Part shown: one piece after another, positions 14,683 to 22,058 of the stretch
Position numbering within the stretch: position 1 is the first letter of the stretch
How the letters are laid out: the number at the start of each line of letters is the position of its first letter
Made by a program: the position numbers and the translations under genes
DNA from: Candidatus Woesearchaeota archaeon
GTDB taxonomy: Archaea > Nanobdellota > Nanobdellia > Woesearchaeales > JASKKU01
Reading direction: 5' to 3'
DNA length: 25,115 nt
Assembly (NCBI GenBank): GCA_011045925.1
Contig: DSBS01000030.1
Location: 1-25,115, forward strand
The notes under the pieces: generated by a model
The model's input: the letters and a program-made list of their open reading frames with translations, nothing else
The model's database searches: none
What the model was told of the DNA's origin: nothing

Positions 14683-16425
14683 ATGAAAAAGCAACAGCGA
14701 AAGGAGCAGGCATCACTAAACAGGGTTTTTATCTTTCTTGCTCTTGTAATGGCCTTTTCAGCTTTAGCTGTTCCTGTTCCGGCTTTTGCAGAAGAATCTC
14801 AGGATGTTAATATATATTTCTTCTGGGGCGAGGGATGCCCGCACTGTGCTACACAGAAGCCCTTTCTTGATGAGCTGGATGAAAAATACCCGGAAGTAAC
14901 AATCCACTCTTTTGAGACATGGAACAATAGGGACAATGTTCCTGCTTTCAAGGCTGTTTCAGATGAGTTTGGTATTCCTATGAGGGGCGTGCCTGCAACC
15001 TTTATCGGGGAAAGGCACTGGATAGGTTTCAGCCCAGCACTAAAAGGAGATATGGAAGCACACATTCAGAAATGTATAACTGAAGGCTGCACTGACCTAG
15101 CGGGAATAGCCATCGAAAGGCTTAATGACAAGGATAAGGAGGAGAAGGAAGAAGTCTTTGAGCTTTGCGTCCATGTTTTTGTGGACACTAAGTGCCCCCA
15201 GTGCTTGAGCGTTATAGAATATGTTGACCAGCTTGAGGAGAAGCTGGATGTAAGGGTTGTCCTCCACGATGTTGCCATTGATTCAGAAAGGGAAGCTTAT
15301 GAGATATTCAAAGAGGCCTACGGCTTGAAAGTTGGTGCTTTTCCTATTGCTTTCCTGGGTGAGTCTGTCTTAATCGGGGAAAAAGTTATACTTGAGAACC
15401 TTGAGACAGAGGTTATAAAATGCCTCGAAGCGCCCTGCCCCTGCCCGGATGAAAAGATTGCTGGCTTTACTCCTGTACTTCCAAAGCCTGGCGATGTTTC
15501 CCCGGACCATCCCGATCAAAGATATGTTGTTGATGTGCCTTTTTTTGGAGAGATAGATTTATCTGACAGCTCACCCTTTGTATTTACGTTCCTTATAGCA
15601 TTTGTGGATGGCATAAACCCCTGCTCGCTCTGGGTGCTTGCCTTTCTCCTGAGCATCGTTATATACACTCGCTCAAGAAAGAAGATATTTATTATCGGGC
15701 TAACCTTTCTTGCAGTTACGGCAATTGCCTATGGTGCTTTTGTTGGCGGCCTGTTAAGCGTGTTTGCCTATGTTGCCTACCTTGCCTGGATTAGGGTTGT
15801 GATAGCACTAGTTGCTGTAGTCTTTGGCCTGGTGAACATAAAGGACTACTTCTGGTTTAAGAAAGGGATATCCTTAACTATCTCAGACAAGTACAAGCCG
15901 AAGCTTTTTAAGAGAATGAGGAAGATAGTTAACCCGCAGGCAAGCCTGAGGCAGATGCTGCTGGGCACCATTATCATGGCTCTGGGGATAACGCTTGTTG
16001 AGCTGCCATGCACAGCAGGCCTGCCTATGATGTGGACAAGCTTCATAACCACGCAAGGCCTGGAGGGGACTGCAAGCTACGCACTGCTGCTTGGGTTTTA
16101 CATCCTGGTTTACCTGTGCATCGAGCTTTTCATATTCCTTACAGCGGTTTTCACGCTGAACATAAATAAGTTCGAGGAGAAGAAGGGAAGGGCGCTTAAG
16201 CTTGTTGGGGGCATGATTATGCTTGCTCTTGCGTTTGCGCTTGTATTTATGCCAAAAATAATGGAAAGCATAACAGGAACATTGGCGCTCTTTGGGACAG
16301 CAATAGGGCTCTCACTGCTGATAATGCTGCTTAACAAAACCTTTGGAAAAGGAAAGCAGGATTCAGCTGAAGAAGGAGAAGAAAAAAGCAAAGAGCAGGA
16401 AACCGATAAAGAGGAAAAAGCTTAA
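14683..16425 (+). CDS. Secreted double-thioredoxin fused to CcdA/DsbD-type transmembrane domain
   Basis: A 580-residue fusion. A signal sequence (hydrophobic 15-35, cleavage plausible after AFA) leads to thioredoxin-fold domain 1 (about 42-137; CPHC at 52-55, cis-Pro104 in GVPATF, extra Cys131/Cys136 in CITEGC) and domain 2 (about 160-250; CPQC at 171-174, cis-Pro221). After a Cys/Pro linker come about six to seven membrane helices of CcdA/DsbD type, with paired Cys314 (INPCS) and Cys443 (LPCTAG). Such proteins pass electrons from a cytoplasmic dithiol through the membrane to outside disulfides. The last 35 residues are Lys/Glu-rich and cytoplasmic. An upstream in-frame ATG at 14611 would hide the signal peptide, so 14683 is chosen; a TTTATAAAT box lies at 14635-14643. 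Confidence 0.85.
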   Translation: MKKQQRKEQASLNRVFIFLALVMAFSALAVPVPAFAEESQDVNIYFFWGEGCPHCATQKPFLDELDEKYPEVTIHSFETWNNRDNVPAFKAVSDEFGIPMRGVPATFIGERHWIGFSPALKGDMEAHIQKCITEGCTDLAGIAIERLNDKDKEEKEEVFELCVHVFVDTKCPQCLSVIEYVDQLEEKLDVRVVLHDVAIDSEREAYEIFKEAYGLKVGAFPIAFLGESVLIGEKVILENLETEVIKCLEAPCPCPDEKIAGFTPVLPKPGDVSPDHPDQRYVVDVPFFGEIDLSDSSPFVFTFLIAFVDGINPCSLWVLAFLLSIVIYTRSRKKIFIIGLTFLAVTAIAYGAFVGGLLSVFAYVAYLAWIRVVIALVAVVFGLVNIKDYFWFKKGISLTISDKYKPKLFKRMRKIVNPQASLRQMLLGTIIMALGITLVELPCTAGLPMMWTSFITTQGLEGTASYALLLGFYILVYLCIELFIFLTAVFTLNINKFEEKKGRALKLVGGMIMLALAFALVFMPKIMESITGTLALFGTAIGLSLLIMLLNKTFGKGKQDSAEEGEEKSKEQETDKEEKA

Positions 16426-16453
16426 GTAAGACAAAAACATCCGTGGTGATAAA

Positions 16454-16840
16454 ATGGCAGACCTTCCTGAAAAACTAAAATACAATAAGGATTATTCCTG
16501 GGTTGAGGAAAAAGACGGCATTGCCTCTGTTGGGGTTATAGGCCCGGCAGCTGAAAAGGTTAAAGAGTTTGTCTTTATTGACCTTCCGCAGCAGGGCTCA
16601 AAGATAAAAAAAGGGGATAATTATGTATCGCTTGAGGCAGTTAAGTGGTCAGGCCACCTCTCAAGCCCGGTAAGCGGCGAGATTGTGGAGGTAAACCAGG
16701 CGTTATTTGATGAGCCCTCAGAGATAAACCGAAACCCTTACTCAAGCTGGATTATGAAGGTAAAGCTAAGCAACCCCGAGGAATTGGATGAGCTTATTTC
16801 TGCAAAAGAGGCAGCTGAGTGGGCAGAGAAAAAGCTGTAA
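16454..16840 (+). CDS. gcvH: Glycine cleavage H-like lipoyl carrier protein
   Basis: A 128-residue lipoyl-domain protein of the GcvH family, near the usual length. The lipoylated lysine is Lys64, in LEAVKWSGHLSSPVSGEIVEVN (55-80 region), where GcvH proteins have ESVKAxSDxxSPVSGEVVEVN; the Trp after the lysine is unusual. The H-protein scaffold is complete, including the G(D)NYVSLE strand and the INRNPYSSWIMKV C-terminal part. No gcvP, gcvT or dihydrolipoyl dehydrogenase gene is nearby; it sits between two thioredoxin genes and just before a lipoate ligase. The ribosome-binding site GTGGTGAT matches the archaeal consensus well. It begins 28 bases after the CcdA fusion, so the two are very probably co-transcribed. 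Confidence 0.85.
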   Translation: MADLPEKLKYNKDYSWVEEKDGIASVGVIGPAAEKVKEFVFIDLPQQGSKIKKGDNYVSLEAVKWSGHLSSPVSGEIVEVNQALFDEPSEINRNPYSSWIMKVKLSNPEELDELISAKEAAEWAEKKL

Positions 16841-16925
16841 ATTAGTTCTTCTTTAGGCTGTCGGCTGAGAAATTAATAAGCTTAATAAATAAAAAAGCGT
16901 GCCATAGGCAAGAGAGGTAGCAAAA

Positions 16926-17375
16926 ATGAAAAAAAATGTTAAAGCGATTATAGCGATAGGCGCAGTTGCGCTGGTTGTGGTTTTAGGGGTTTTTCTTATA
17001 GAAGGGAGAATTACCGGAAGAATAACTGAGCCAGTTGATGATGATAAAGATTCTTCTGAAGACAAATTGTTAACTGTTTATTTCTTCTGGGGGGATGGGT
17101 GTGGCTTTTGTGAAAGGCAAAAGCCGTTTATGGATGAGCTTGAGGAAAAGTACAAAGAAATAGCGGTTCTAAGGTATGAAACCTGGAGAAACCTGGATAA
17201 TGCCGACTTGTTTAAGGAAACAGCAAAGAAATACGGAATCGAGGCAAGGGGTGTTCCTACAACTTTTATCGGGGACAGGCACTGGATTGGCTTTAACGAT
17301 GCTATGAAAGAAGACATGGAAGCCCAGGTCCAGAAATGCATTAGTGAAGGATGCCCAGACCTTGCATCCCAGTAA
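16926..17375 (+). CDS. Membrane-anchored thioredoxin-fold protein
   Basis: A 149-residue protein with one N-terminal membrane helix (about 8-25) and an outward thioredoxin-like domain (about 48-145). The active site is CGFC at 59-62, with cis-Pro111 in GVPTTF and a second pair Cys138/Cys143 in CISEGC. It is clearly a paralogue of domain 1 of the CcdA fusion: both share YFFWGxGC, the (R/E)xETW stretch, FIGxRHWIGF and the K-C-I-x-E-G-C ending. It is therefore a likely redox partner or target of the fusion. The ATG is preceded by GAGAGGTAG; the 85-base gap upstream contains an AT-rich stretch that could be a second promoter. Confidence 0.85.
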   Translation: MKKNVKAIIAIGAVALVVVLGVFLIEGRITGRITEPVDDDKDSSEDKLLTVYFFWGDGCGFCERQKPFMDELEEKYKEIAVLRYETWRNLDNADLFKETAKKYGIEARGVPTTFIGDRHWIGFNDAMKEDMEAQVQKCISEGCPDLASQ

Positions 17376-17381
17376 AGCAAG

Positions 17382-18152
17382 ATGAAGCCTGAAGCAAGGC
17401 TTATGCCTACAGACTCAGTTGAGGATTCTTTTATGAAGATGGCTGTGGATGAGGCCATCCTGGTTTCTGTTGCAGAAGGCAGGTCTTTGCCTACCCTAAG
17501 GTTCTACAAGTGGGAAAAGCCGGCTGTTGCAATAGGCTTTTTCCAGTCAGCCCAGCAGGAGCTGGATGTTGAGCAGTGCCGGCAGGACCAGGTAGAAATC
17601 TTCAGGAGAATCTCCGGCGGAGGCGCAGTCTACAAAGACCCGAAAGGTGAAATCAACTACAGCTTTGTTGTGCCGGAATCTTATAATCCTGAGCTCGCTG
17701 AAGTGATGGCTTCTTACAAGCTGATTGGCAAGGCAGTTGTGCAAGGGCTCAGAACACTTGGAATTGAGGCAGAGCTTGCAGGCATAAATGACATTATTCT
17801 GAAAGGAAGAAAAATCTCAGGAAACGCACAGACAAGAAAGCTCGGGGCAATACTCCAGCACGGCACAGTGCTGCTGGATTTTGATGTTGAGAAAATGCTC
17901 AGATACCTGAAGATTCCCAGGGAAAAGCTTTCAGACAAGCAGGTAAAGGAAATCAGGCACCGGGTGGGCACAATCAAGGAGTTCTTCCCACGCCTGGGAT
18001 TTATAGAGCTTGAGCAAGGCATAATAAAAGGCTTTGAGAGAGTGTTTGGGTTAATCTTTACCCAGGGCGAACTTTCAGATTATGAGCATGAGCTTGCCCA
18101 AAGGCTTTACAGAGAAAAGTACTCAAAAGATGATTGGAACCTAAAAAGATGA
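17382..18152 (+). CDS. lplA: Lipoate-protein ligase, catalytic subunit
   Basis: A 256-residue lipoate/biotin-ligase-fold enzyme. It shows the adenylate-binding RRISGGGAVY at 75-84, the catalytic lysine Lys144 in GRKISGNAQ, and QHGTVLL at 159-165, all diagnostic of LplA. It lacks the C-terminal accessory domain found in bacterial LplA; that domain is encoded by the next gene, as in Thermoplasma-type archaeal ligases. It would activate lipoate with ATP and attach it to the H-like protein two genes upstream. It begins 6 bases after the thioredoxin gene and its TGA stop overlaps the next ATG. Confidence 0.88.
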   Translation: MKPEARLMPTDSVEDSFMKMAVDEAILVSVAEGRSLPTLRFYKWEKPAVAIGFFQSAQQELDVEQCRQDQVEIFRRISGGGAVYKDPKGEINYSFVVPESYNPELAEVMASYKLIGKAVVQGLRTLGIEAELAGINDIILKGRKISGNAQTRKLGAILQHGTVLLDFDVEKMLRYLKIPREKLSDKQVKEIRHRVGTIKEFFPRLGFIELEQGIIKGFERVFGLIFTQGELSDYEHELAQRLYREKYSKDDWNLKR

Positions 18153-18415
18153 AGCACATTGACTACAAGCCAAAGGATGGGAAACTGCTAAGGATAGATG
18201 CAGAAGTATGTGAAGGAAAGGTTGCAGAAATCAAGATAAACGGAGATTTTTTTCTTTATCCGGAAGAGGCGATTTTCCAGATAGAAGAGTTCGTTAAAGG
18301 CAAAGAGATAGAAGGGCTTGGAAAAGTCCTGGATGCATTTATGGAAAAAAACCAGTTCAGGCCAATCGGGTTTTCCGGAGAAGACATCGAGCATGCCCTG
18401 AGAATGATAAATTAA
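18149..18415 (+). CDS. lplB: Lipoate-protein ligase accessory subunit (LplB-like)
   Basis: An 88-residue protein matching the separate C-terminal domain of lipoate ligases: the GKLLRIDAEVCEGKVAEIKI sheet, a FFLYPEEAIFQIEEFVKG strand-helix, and a terminal helix ending GFSGEDIEHALRM. In archaea with a split enzyme this subunit is needed for lipoate activation. Start chosen at the ATG that overlaps the lplA stop (ATGA), a translational-coupling arrangement; an in-frame ATG at 18134 would add five residues. The gene ends directly against the convergent dtdA gene, with no gap. Confidence 0.8.
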   Translation: MKHIDYKPKDGKLLRIDAEVCEGKVAEIKINGDFFLYPEEAIFQIEEFVKGKEIEGLGKVLDAFMEKNQFRPIGFSGEDIEHALRMIN

Positions 18416-19246
18416 TCAGATTTTCTTTAGCTTTATATAATCAATACCCATCTTATCTAAAAGCGCCTTTATGTCCTGCCTGTTAGGAATCCCTTTCCAG
18501 TCAAGAATCACCACTTCAGCCTTAGGTACGCTTCTTTCCATAGCCATCCTTATCATCTCTTCATTCAGGCTTTCAGTATAATACTTAGGACAGGCATGCG
18601 AGACACCGAATTCATCAGACAGGAAAGCTTTTCTTAGGTTATTGCAGTAGTGAGGGCCTCCTATTGCAAAGGCAACTTTGTACCCTGGCTTGTAGCTTGG
18701 TGAGAGAACTTTGTTAAGCGTGTTCAGGACTGCTTTCGCAATCAGCTCACCAAGCCTTTCATCTTTCCAGTGCTCTTCAGAAGAGCCGATCTCTATAAAG
18801 GCATGCGGCTTCATCACAAGCGGCCCGTGGTGTGTTACTTCAGGCGTAATCTCCATCCCGTTGTCTCCTGCATTCAGCAGCAGCCAGGCAAAGCTTTCCC
18901 TGATGAAAGCAGGCCAGGAAACAGAAACCTCCCGAGAAACGCCGCCAGCCTCTGCCTCAGCCCAGTTTCCGGTTGCATGCATAGTCAGGGAGGCAACCCC
19001 CTGCGCGCTCTGGTGCTTAGAGATGAAGACAATAAAATCCTCCTCCAATTGTTCCATGCCATCAAAAAAGATGATACCTTTCTCTGTTGTGTAGAGCTTT
19101 GCGGAGAATTCTTTTGAATTATAAGAGAGAACAGGGCTTTTTTCGAAGGACTCTTTGCTCTTTTCAAAGCCCAGCCTGGCAAGGCTGCTTTTTATGTTTA
19201 AGCCAGCAGCGTCTGTTGATGAGCAGATGATAGCGACTGAGTTCAT
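18416..19246 (-). CDS. dtdA: D-aminoacyl-tRNA deacylase, archaeal/plant GEK1 type
   Basis: A 276-residue enzyme that hydrolyses D-amino acids from mischarged tRNA, protecting translation. It carries the family's diagnostic stretches: SKHQS at 76-80, LTMHATGN at 87-94, EVTHHGP at 136-142 and GGPHY at 196-200, all rich in the conserved His residues. Length is typical. A TTTAAAAA box at 19269-19276 lies about 26 bases upstream of the ATG, consistent with a leaderless transcript; this is the first gene of a single-gene unit on the minus strand. Confidence 0.9.
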   Translation of the reverse strand: MNSVAIICSSTDAAGLNIKSSLARLGFEKSKESFEKSPVLSYNSKEFSAKLYTTEKGIIFFDGMEQLEEDFIVFISKHQSAQGVASLTMHATGNWAEAEAGGVSREVSVSWPAFIRESFAWLLLNAGDNGMEITPEVTHHGPLVMKPHAFIEIGSSEEHWKDERLGELIAKAVLNTLNKVLSPSYKPGYKVAFAIGGPHYCNNLRKAFLSDEFGVSHACPKYYTESLNEEMIRMAMERSVPKAEVVILDWKGIPNRQDIKALLDKMGIDYIKLKKI

Positions 19247-19268
19247 GCATTAGCGAAGTAAAAGTTGC

Positions 19269-19276
19269 TTTAAAAA
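19269..19276 (-). promoter_or_regulatory. TATA box of dtdA
   Basis: TTTAAAAA (plus-strand reading) centred about 26 bases upstream of the ATG at 19246. Confidence 0.5.
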
Positions 19277-19310
19277 GGTTTTGAAAGGGTAAAACCACTT
19301 AATAGTAACA

Positions 19311-19318
19311 AATATAAA
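19311..19318 (+). promoter_or_regulatory. TATA box of kinase-like gene
   Basis: AATATAAA centred about 26 bases upstream of the ATG at 19340. The bases between hold TTTCACTTAAG (19328-19338), which also occurs at 11673-11683. Confidence 0.5.
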
Positions 19319-19339
19319 GGCTCTAAATTTCACTTAAGC

Positions 19340-20179
19340 ATGAGCCTGGAAGAATTAGCAGATGATAAAGTAGCCCAATTAAAGGGAGGAGACTTTTGTT
19401 TTACAAGTTCAAATTACGATTTCTTATTAAACGATTTCATTTTCTGCAAGAAAGCAAAAGAAAAAAGCCCTCTGAATCGTTTGCTGATGCCTTTTTTCTG
19501 GCTGCATAACTGGCTTAAAAATTATGGCTCTTTTCTTGATATTTATGACTATATTCATTCTGGACCTGATTCTGAAACCCAAGTTCTAAAGAAGTGGAAA
19601 GAAAACGGAATACCTTGCCCTTCTGTTGTTGAATATAATGAGAATTCGCTTCTTCTGGAAAGGATTCTTGGAGTTACTCTTGATGCTTATCTTAAAAACC
19701 AGTCTGTAAAAAAAGACGATAAAGAAAAAATGCTTCAAGAGCTTGCACAGGTTCATAAGAACTGCTATGACTTAGCAGCAGAAGACAATGATATATCTTT
19801 TTTTCATCCTGACTTCAAGCCAACCAATATTATGGTTTCTGATGATATGCAGCTTTACTTAATTGATCCTGAGGTAAAGCTTAAAACAAGAGAGCCTTAT
19901 GAGGTTTTTGCGAAAACCTCTTTATTTATGGCTTATAAGCTTTCCATGATTTCTGAGGATTATGCAGCTAGCTTCGTTAGGGCTCTTGCAAAAGAAGATG
20001 CCTCTCTGCCAGGAAAAATGCTTGAATATAATCGCCAGAATTCCTTGTCGAGAAAAATAGAATTCTTAGACCAGAATGCATTCCGAAGGCTACGTTTCGG
20101 CACTTCTAAGCCAAGGGAGATTTATTCACCAGAAACACTAAAAAATGTAAACAAAATAATTCTTTCAGTTATTAAATGA
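19340..20179 (+). CDS. Protein-kinase-like (Bud32/APH-type) phosphotransferase
   Basis: A 279-residue kinase-fold protein. The catalytic loop is HPDFKPTN at 156-163 (Asp158, Asn163) and the metal-binding Asp is Asp176 in LIDPE. Candidate ATP-binding lysines are at 37-38 (FIFCKKA) and a helix-C Glu at 79 (SETQVLKKW). The layout is closer to Bud32 and lipopolysaccharide-kinase types than to large eukaryotic-like kinases, and there is no Gly-rich loop of the usual kind, so the substrate is open. AT-rich codons stand out slightly from neighbours. It is unrelated in overall build to the TPR-kinase fusion at 9396, apart from the kinase core. Confidence 0.7.
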   Translation: MSLEELADDKVAQLKGGDFCFTSSNYDFLLNDFIFCKKAKEKSPLNRLLMPFFWLHNWLKNYGSFLDIYDYIHSGPDSETQVLKKWKENGIPCPSVVEYNENSLLLERILGVTLDAYLKNQSVKKDDKEKMLQELAQVHKNCYDLAAEDNDISFFHPDFKPTNIMVSDDMQLYLIDPEVKLKTREPYEVFAKTSLFMAYKLSMISEDYAASFVRALAKEDASLPGKMLEYNRQNSLSRKIEFLDQNAFRRLRFGTSKPREIYSPETLKNVNKIILSVIK

Positions 20180-20217
20180 GTTAGCAAAACATTAAGAACC
20201 ACCTAAAAGTAGCGAAA

Positions 20218-20229
20218 CTTTTATAAAGG
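20218..20229 (+). promoter_or_regulatory. TATA box of signal peptidase gene
   Basis: CTTTTATAAAGG, centred about 27 bases upstream of the ATG at 20250; a strong archaeal TATA box with leaderless spacing. Confidence 0.55.
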
Positions 20230-20249
20230 TCTTTATCTACCCGCAAGTA

Positions 20250-20768
20250 ATGAACAGAGCCGTTTTCACAATCCTTGTATTCTTTCTGGGGTTCTTCTCC
20301 AGCCTGGCTATTCTGGCTATTCTGCCCTCAGAGGCGGTAGCTGACTTTGTTCTCGACGGCTCAAGAAACCTGGTATCTCCAATTTCAGGCACAGCCCCGG
20401 ATGGAATCAGCCCTGGAAAATGGATTAATACAGACCAGATAGAGTTCCAGAAAGACAAGGTAATAATCCATATAGATGACCCCAGGTGGGCGGTCTTTGC
20501 AGACACAAAGTCCATGCTTCCAGTACTCGACTCAGAGACCAATGCAATACAGGTTGTGCCCACAAGCCCTTCTCAGATAAGGGAAGGGGACATAGTCTCT
20601 TATTACTCAGAAATCGCCAGGGCAAACATCGTACACAGGGTAATCGAGACAGGCTATGATGAGGAAGGCTGGTATGCAATTATGAAAGGCGACAATCTCA
20701 GGCGGCAGGACCCTGAAAAAGTCCGGTTCAGCAATGTCAGAAGGGTTGTGGTTGCGCTTGTTTACTGA
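20250..20768 (+). CDS. Signal peptidase I-like protease (S26)
   Basis: A 172-residue S26-family protease. One N-terminal membrane helix (about 5-25) is followed by a roughly 50-residue external linker and then the catalytic core. The serine is Ser88 in TKSMLPVL; the archaeal/ER-type His is His129 in IVHRV; GDN at 147-149 and Asp154 complete the active-site region. The Ser-His pairing, rather than bacterial Ser-Lys, fits archaea. It probably cleaves leader peptides of secreted proteins such as the CcdA fusion and the collagen-like protein in this window (inference). No C-terminal membrane helix is present. Confidence 0.8.
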   Translation: MNRAVFTILVFFLGFFSSLAILAILPSEAVADFVLDGSRNLVSPISGTAPDGISPGKWINTDQIEFQKDKVIIHIDDPRWAVFADTKSMLPVLDSETNAIQVVPTSPSQIREGDIVSYYSEIARANIVHRVIETGYDEEGWYAIMKGDNLRRQDPEKVRFSNVRRVVVALVY

Positions 20769-20790
20769 ATTTTTGAAGCAAATTCAGAAT

Positions 20791-20800
20791 AAAATAAATA
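20791..20800 (+). promoter_or_regulatory. TATA box of the 410-residue unknown gene
   Basis: AAAATAAATA centred about 27 bases upstream of the ATG at 20823. Confidence 0.45.
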
Positions 20801-20822
20801 CCTGGTATGGGTTACACTTGCT

Positions 20823-22055
20823 ATGTACAAGGTAGGCGATAAGCTTTTTTTTCCGGAGCGTGCACTTCACATAATAAACTTCCACTTAGCGAAAGCAGGC
20901 AGGAAAGAGATAGCAGTTGCAACAGAGAGAAAGATAGCATCATTAATCAAAGAAGGCTTTATATCCTTAAGGGATAGCATTGAAGAGCCAAACCTTGGAA
21001 AGCTTACACTTTACTCTTCTGAAGACACTGTTCCCGGAGGCCTTGTCAACCTATTGATGAGCAATCCGGAAATGAACAAGAAAGAGCTCAAGAGGAAGAT
21101 AGCAAACGATAAAGCAGTTGACAGGATAAAGGAGATTTACGGCGGGCCAAGGTTTGCAAGGAAAAAACAGACAAAAGCCCTTGACGAATTAATCTACAGG
21201 CTTTCGCACACCCCTGAGATTGATGAGGAAGCCAGCGCGGCAGCAGAGCAGGCTCCATGCCTTTCAATGATCAGGCTTTACGGCACTTCTGTTGAGAAAA
21301 CCCTGGGAAGGCTTACTAAGAAAAACTGCATAGAAAACCAGCTCTCCCCTGACCAACTGTTTAATGAAGCAGTGCTCAACATAACAGATAAAGACAGAAG
21401 CAGGAAGCACATGCTTATCCAGTACCTTGGCCCGGATGGAATCTACAAAAGGCAGTCTCTCGTTGAGAATGAAGAAGGGCTTGCACTTGCCTTGTCAGGG
21501 CAGAAAAACATAAAGTTTGAAGGGCATAATATATACACGGACACCTTCTCAGCCAAAGTCCCATCAAGAAGCACAGGCGAGTTTCATAGGGTTGTGCTTC
21601 AGTCAGTTCCAATTATCTACAGCCTGGACGAAAAGGATATAGTTAACTTCTATTTATGGAGAAATTTTAAGGCAGATACAGATGTAGAAAGTGCAGAATT
21701 TAGCCAGGCAAGGTCAAGGCTCAGGAAAAAAAGGTCAGAAAGAGAGAGAATGTTCCTCCCTGCTCAGGCCGTTGCACTATACTACCTGCTTGCAAAAGGA
21801 TTGTGGAAGAAAGATTACAGGATAGAGATTAGCCCATTTGCGCTTCCGACAAAAGAGCTCTCAGAGATAACAGACTTTTACAGGTATTCAGCAATTATTC
21901 AGGAAGGGCCAGAAGATAAGCCAAGGTTCAGGCCATTAAACAAGATTGAGAGAGAGATTGCAGTTACCAGTTATGCAAAGAAAAACCCAGACTCTGTGTT
22001 CTTCCGCTTCACGCCAGCACACAAGCCAAGCAAGTACATCCTGAAAGAAGCATAA
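20823..22055 (+). CDS. Unrecognised 410-residue soluble protein
   Basis: I do not recognise this protein. It is hydrophilic, without signal peptide or membrane helix, and rich in Lys, Arg and Glu. The N-terminal 1-60 is helical with a pattern that could be a winged-helix or DNA-binding-like fold (ALHIINFHLAKAGRKEIAVATE). The central part (about 180-280) is strand-rich. A very basic segment near 300-320 (SQARSRLRKKRSERERMF) could bind nucleic acid. The C-terminal part contains ISPFALPTKELSEITDF and ends RFTPAHKPSKYILKEA. It seems to be a stand-alone gene with its own TATA box, and ends three bases before the convergent DUF362 gene. Confidence 0.65.
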   Translation: MYKVGDKLFFPERALHIINFHLAKAGRKEIAVATERKIASLIKEGFISLRDSIEEPNLGKLTLYSSEDTVPGGLVNLLMSNPEMNKKELKRKIANDKAVDRIKEIYGGPRFARKKQTKALDELIYRLSHTPEIDEEASAAAEQAPCLSMIRLYGTSVEKTLGRLTKKNCIENQLSPDQLFNEAVLNITDKDRSRKHMLIQYLGPDGIYKRQSLVENEEGLALALSGQKNIKFEGHNIYTDTFSAKVPSRSTGEFHRVVLQSVPIIYSLDEKDIVNFYLWRNFKADTDVESAEFSQARSRLRKKRSERERMFLPAQAVALYYLLAKGLWKKDYRIEISPFALPTKELSEITDFYRYSAIIQEGPEDKPRFRPLNKIEREIAVTSYAKKNPDSVFFRFTPAHKPSKYILKEA

Positions 22056-22058
22056 TGC

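Noticed and set aside
16454..16840. Evidence for a full glycine cleavage system
   Set aside because: Only the H-like protein is present; no P-, T- or L-protein gene is in the window.
18711..19117. 127- and 115-residue plus-strand reading frames
   Set aside because: Both lie antisense within dtdA, which has all its conserved His motifs.
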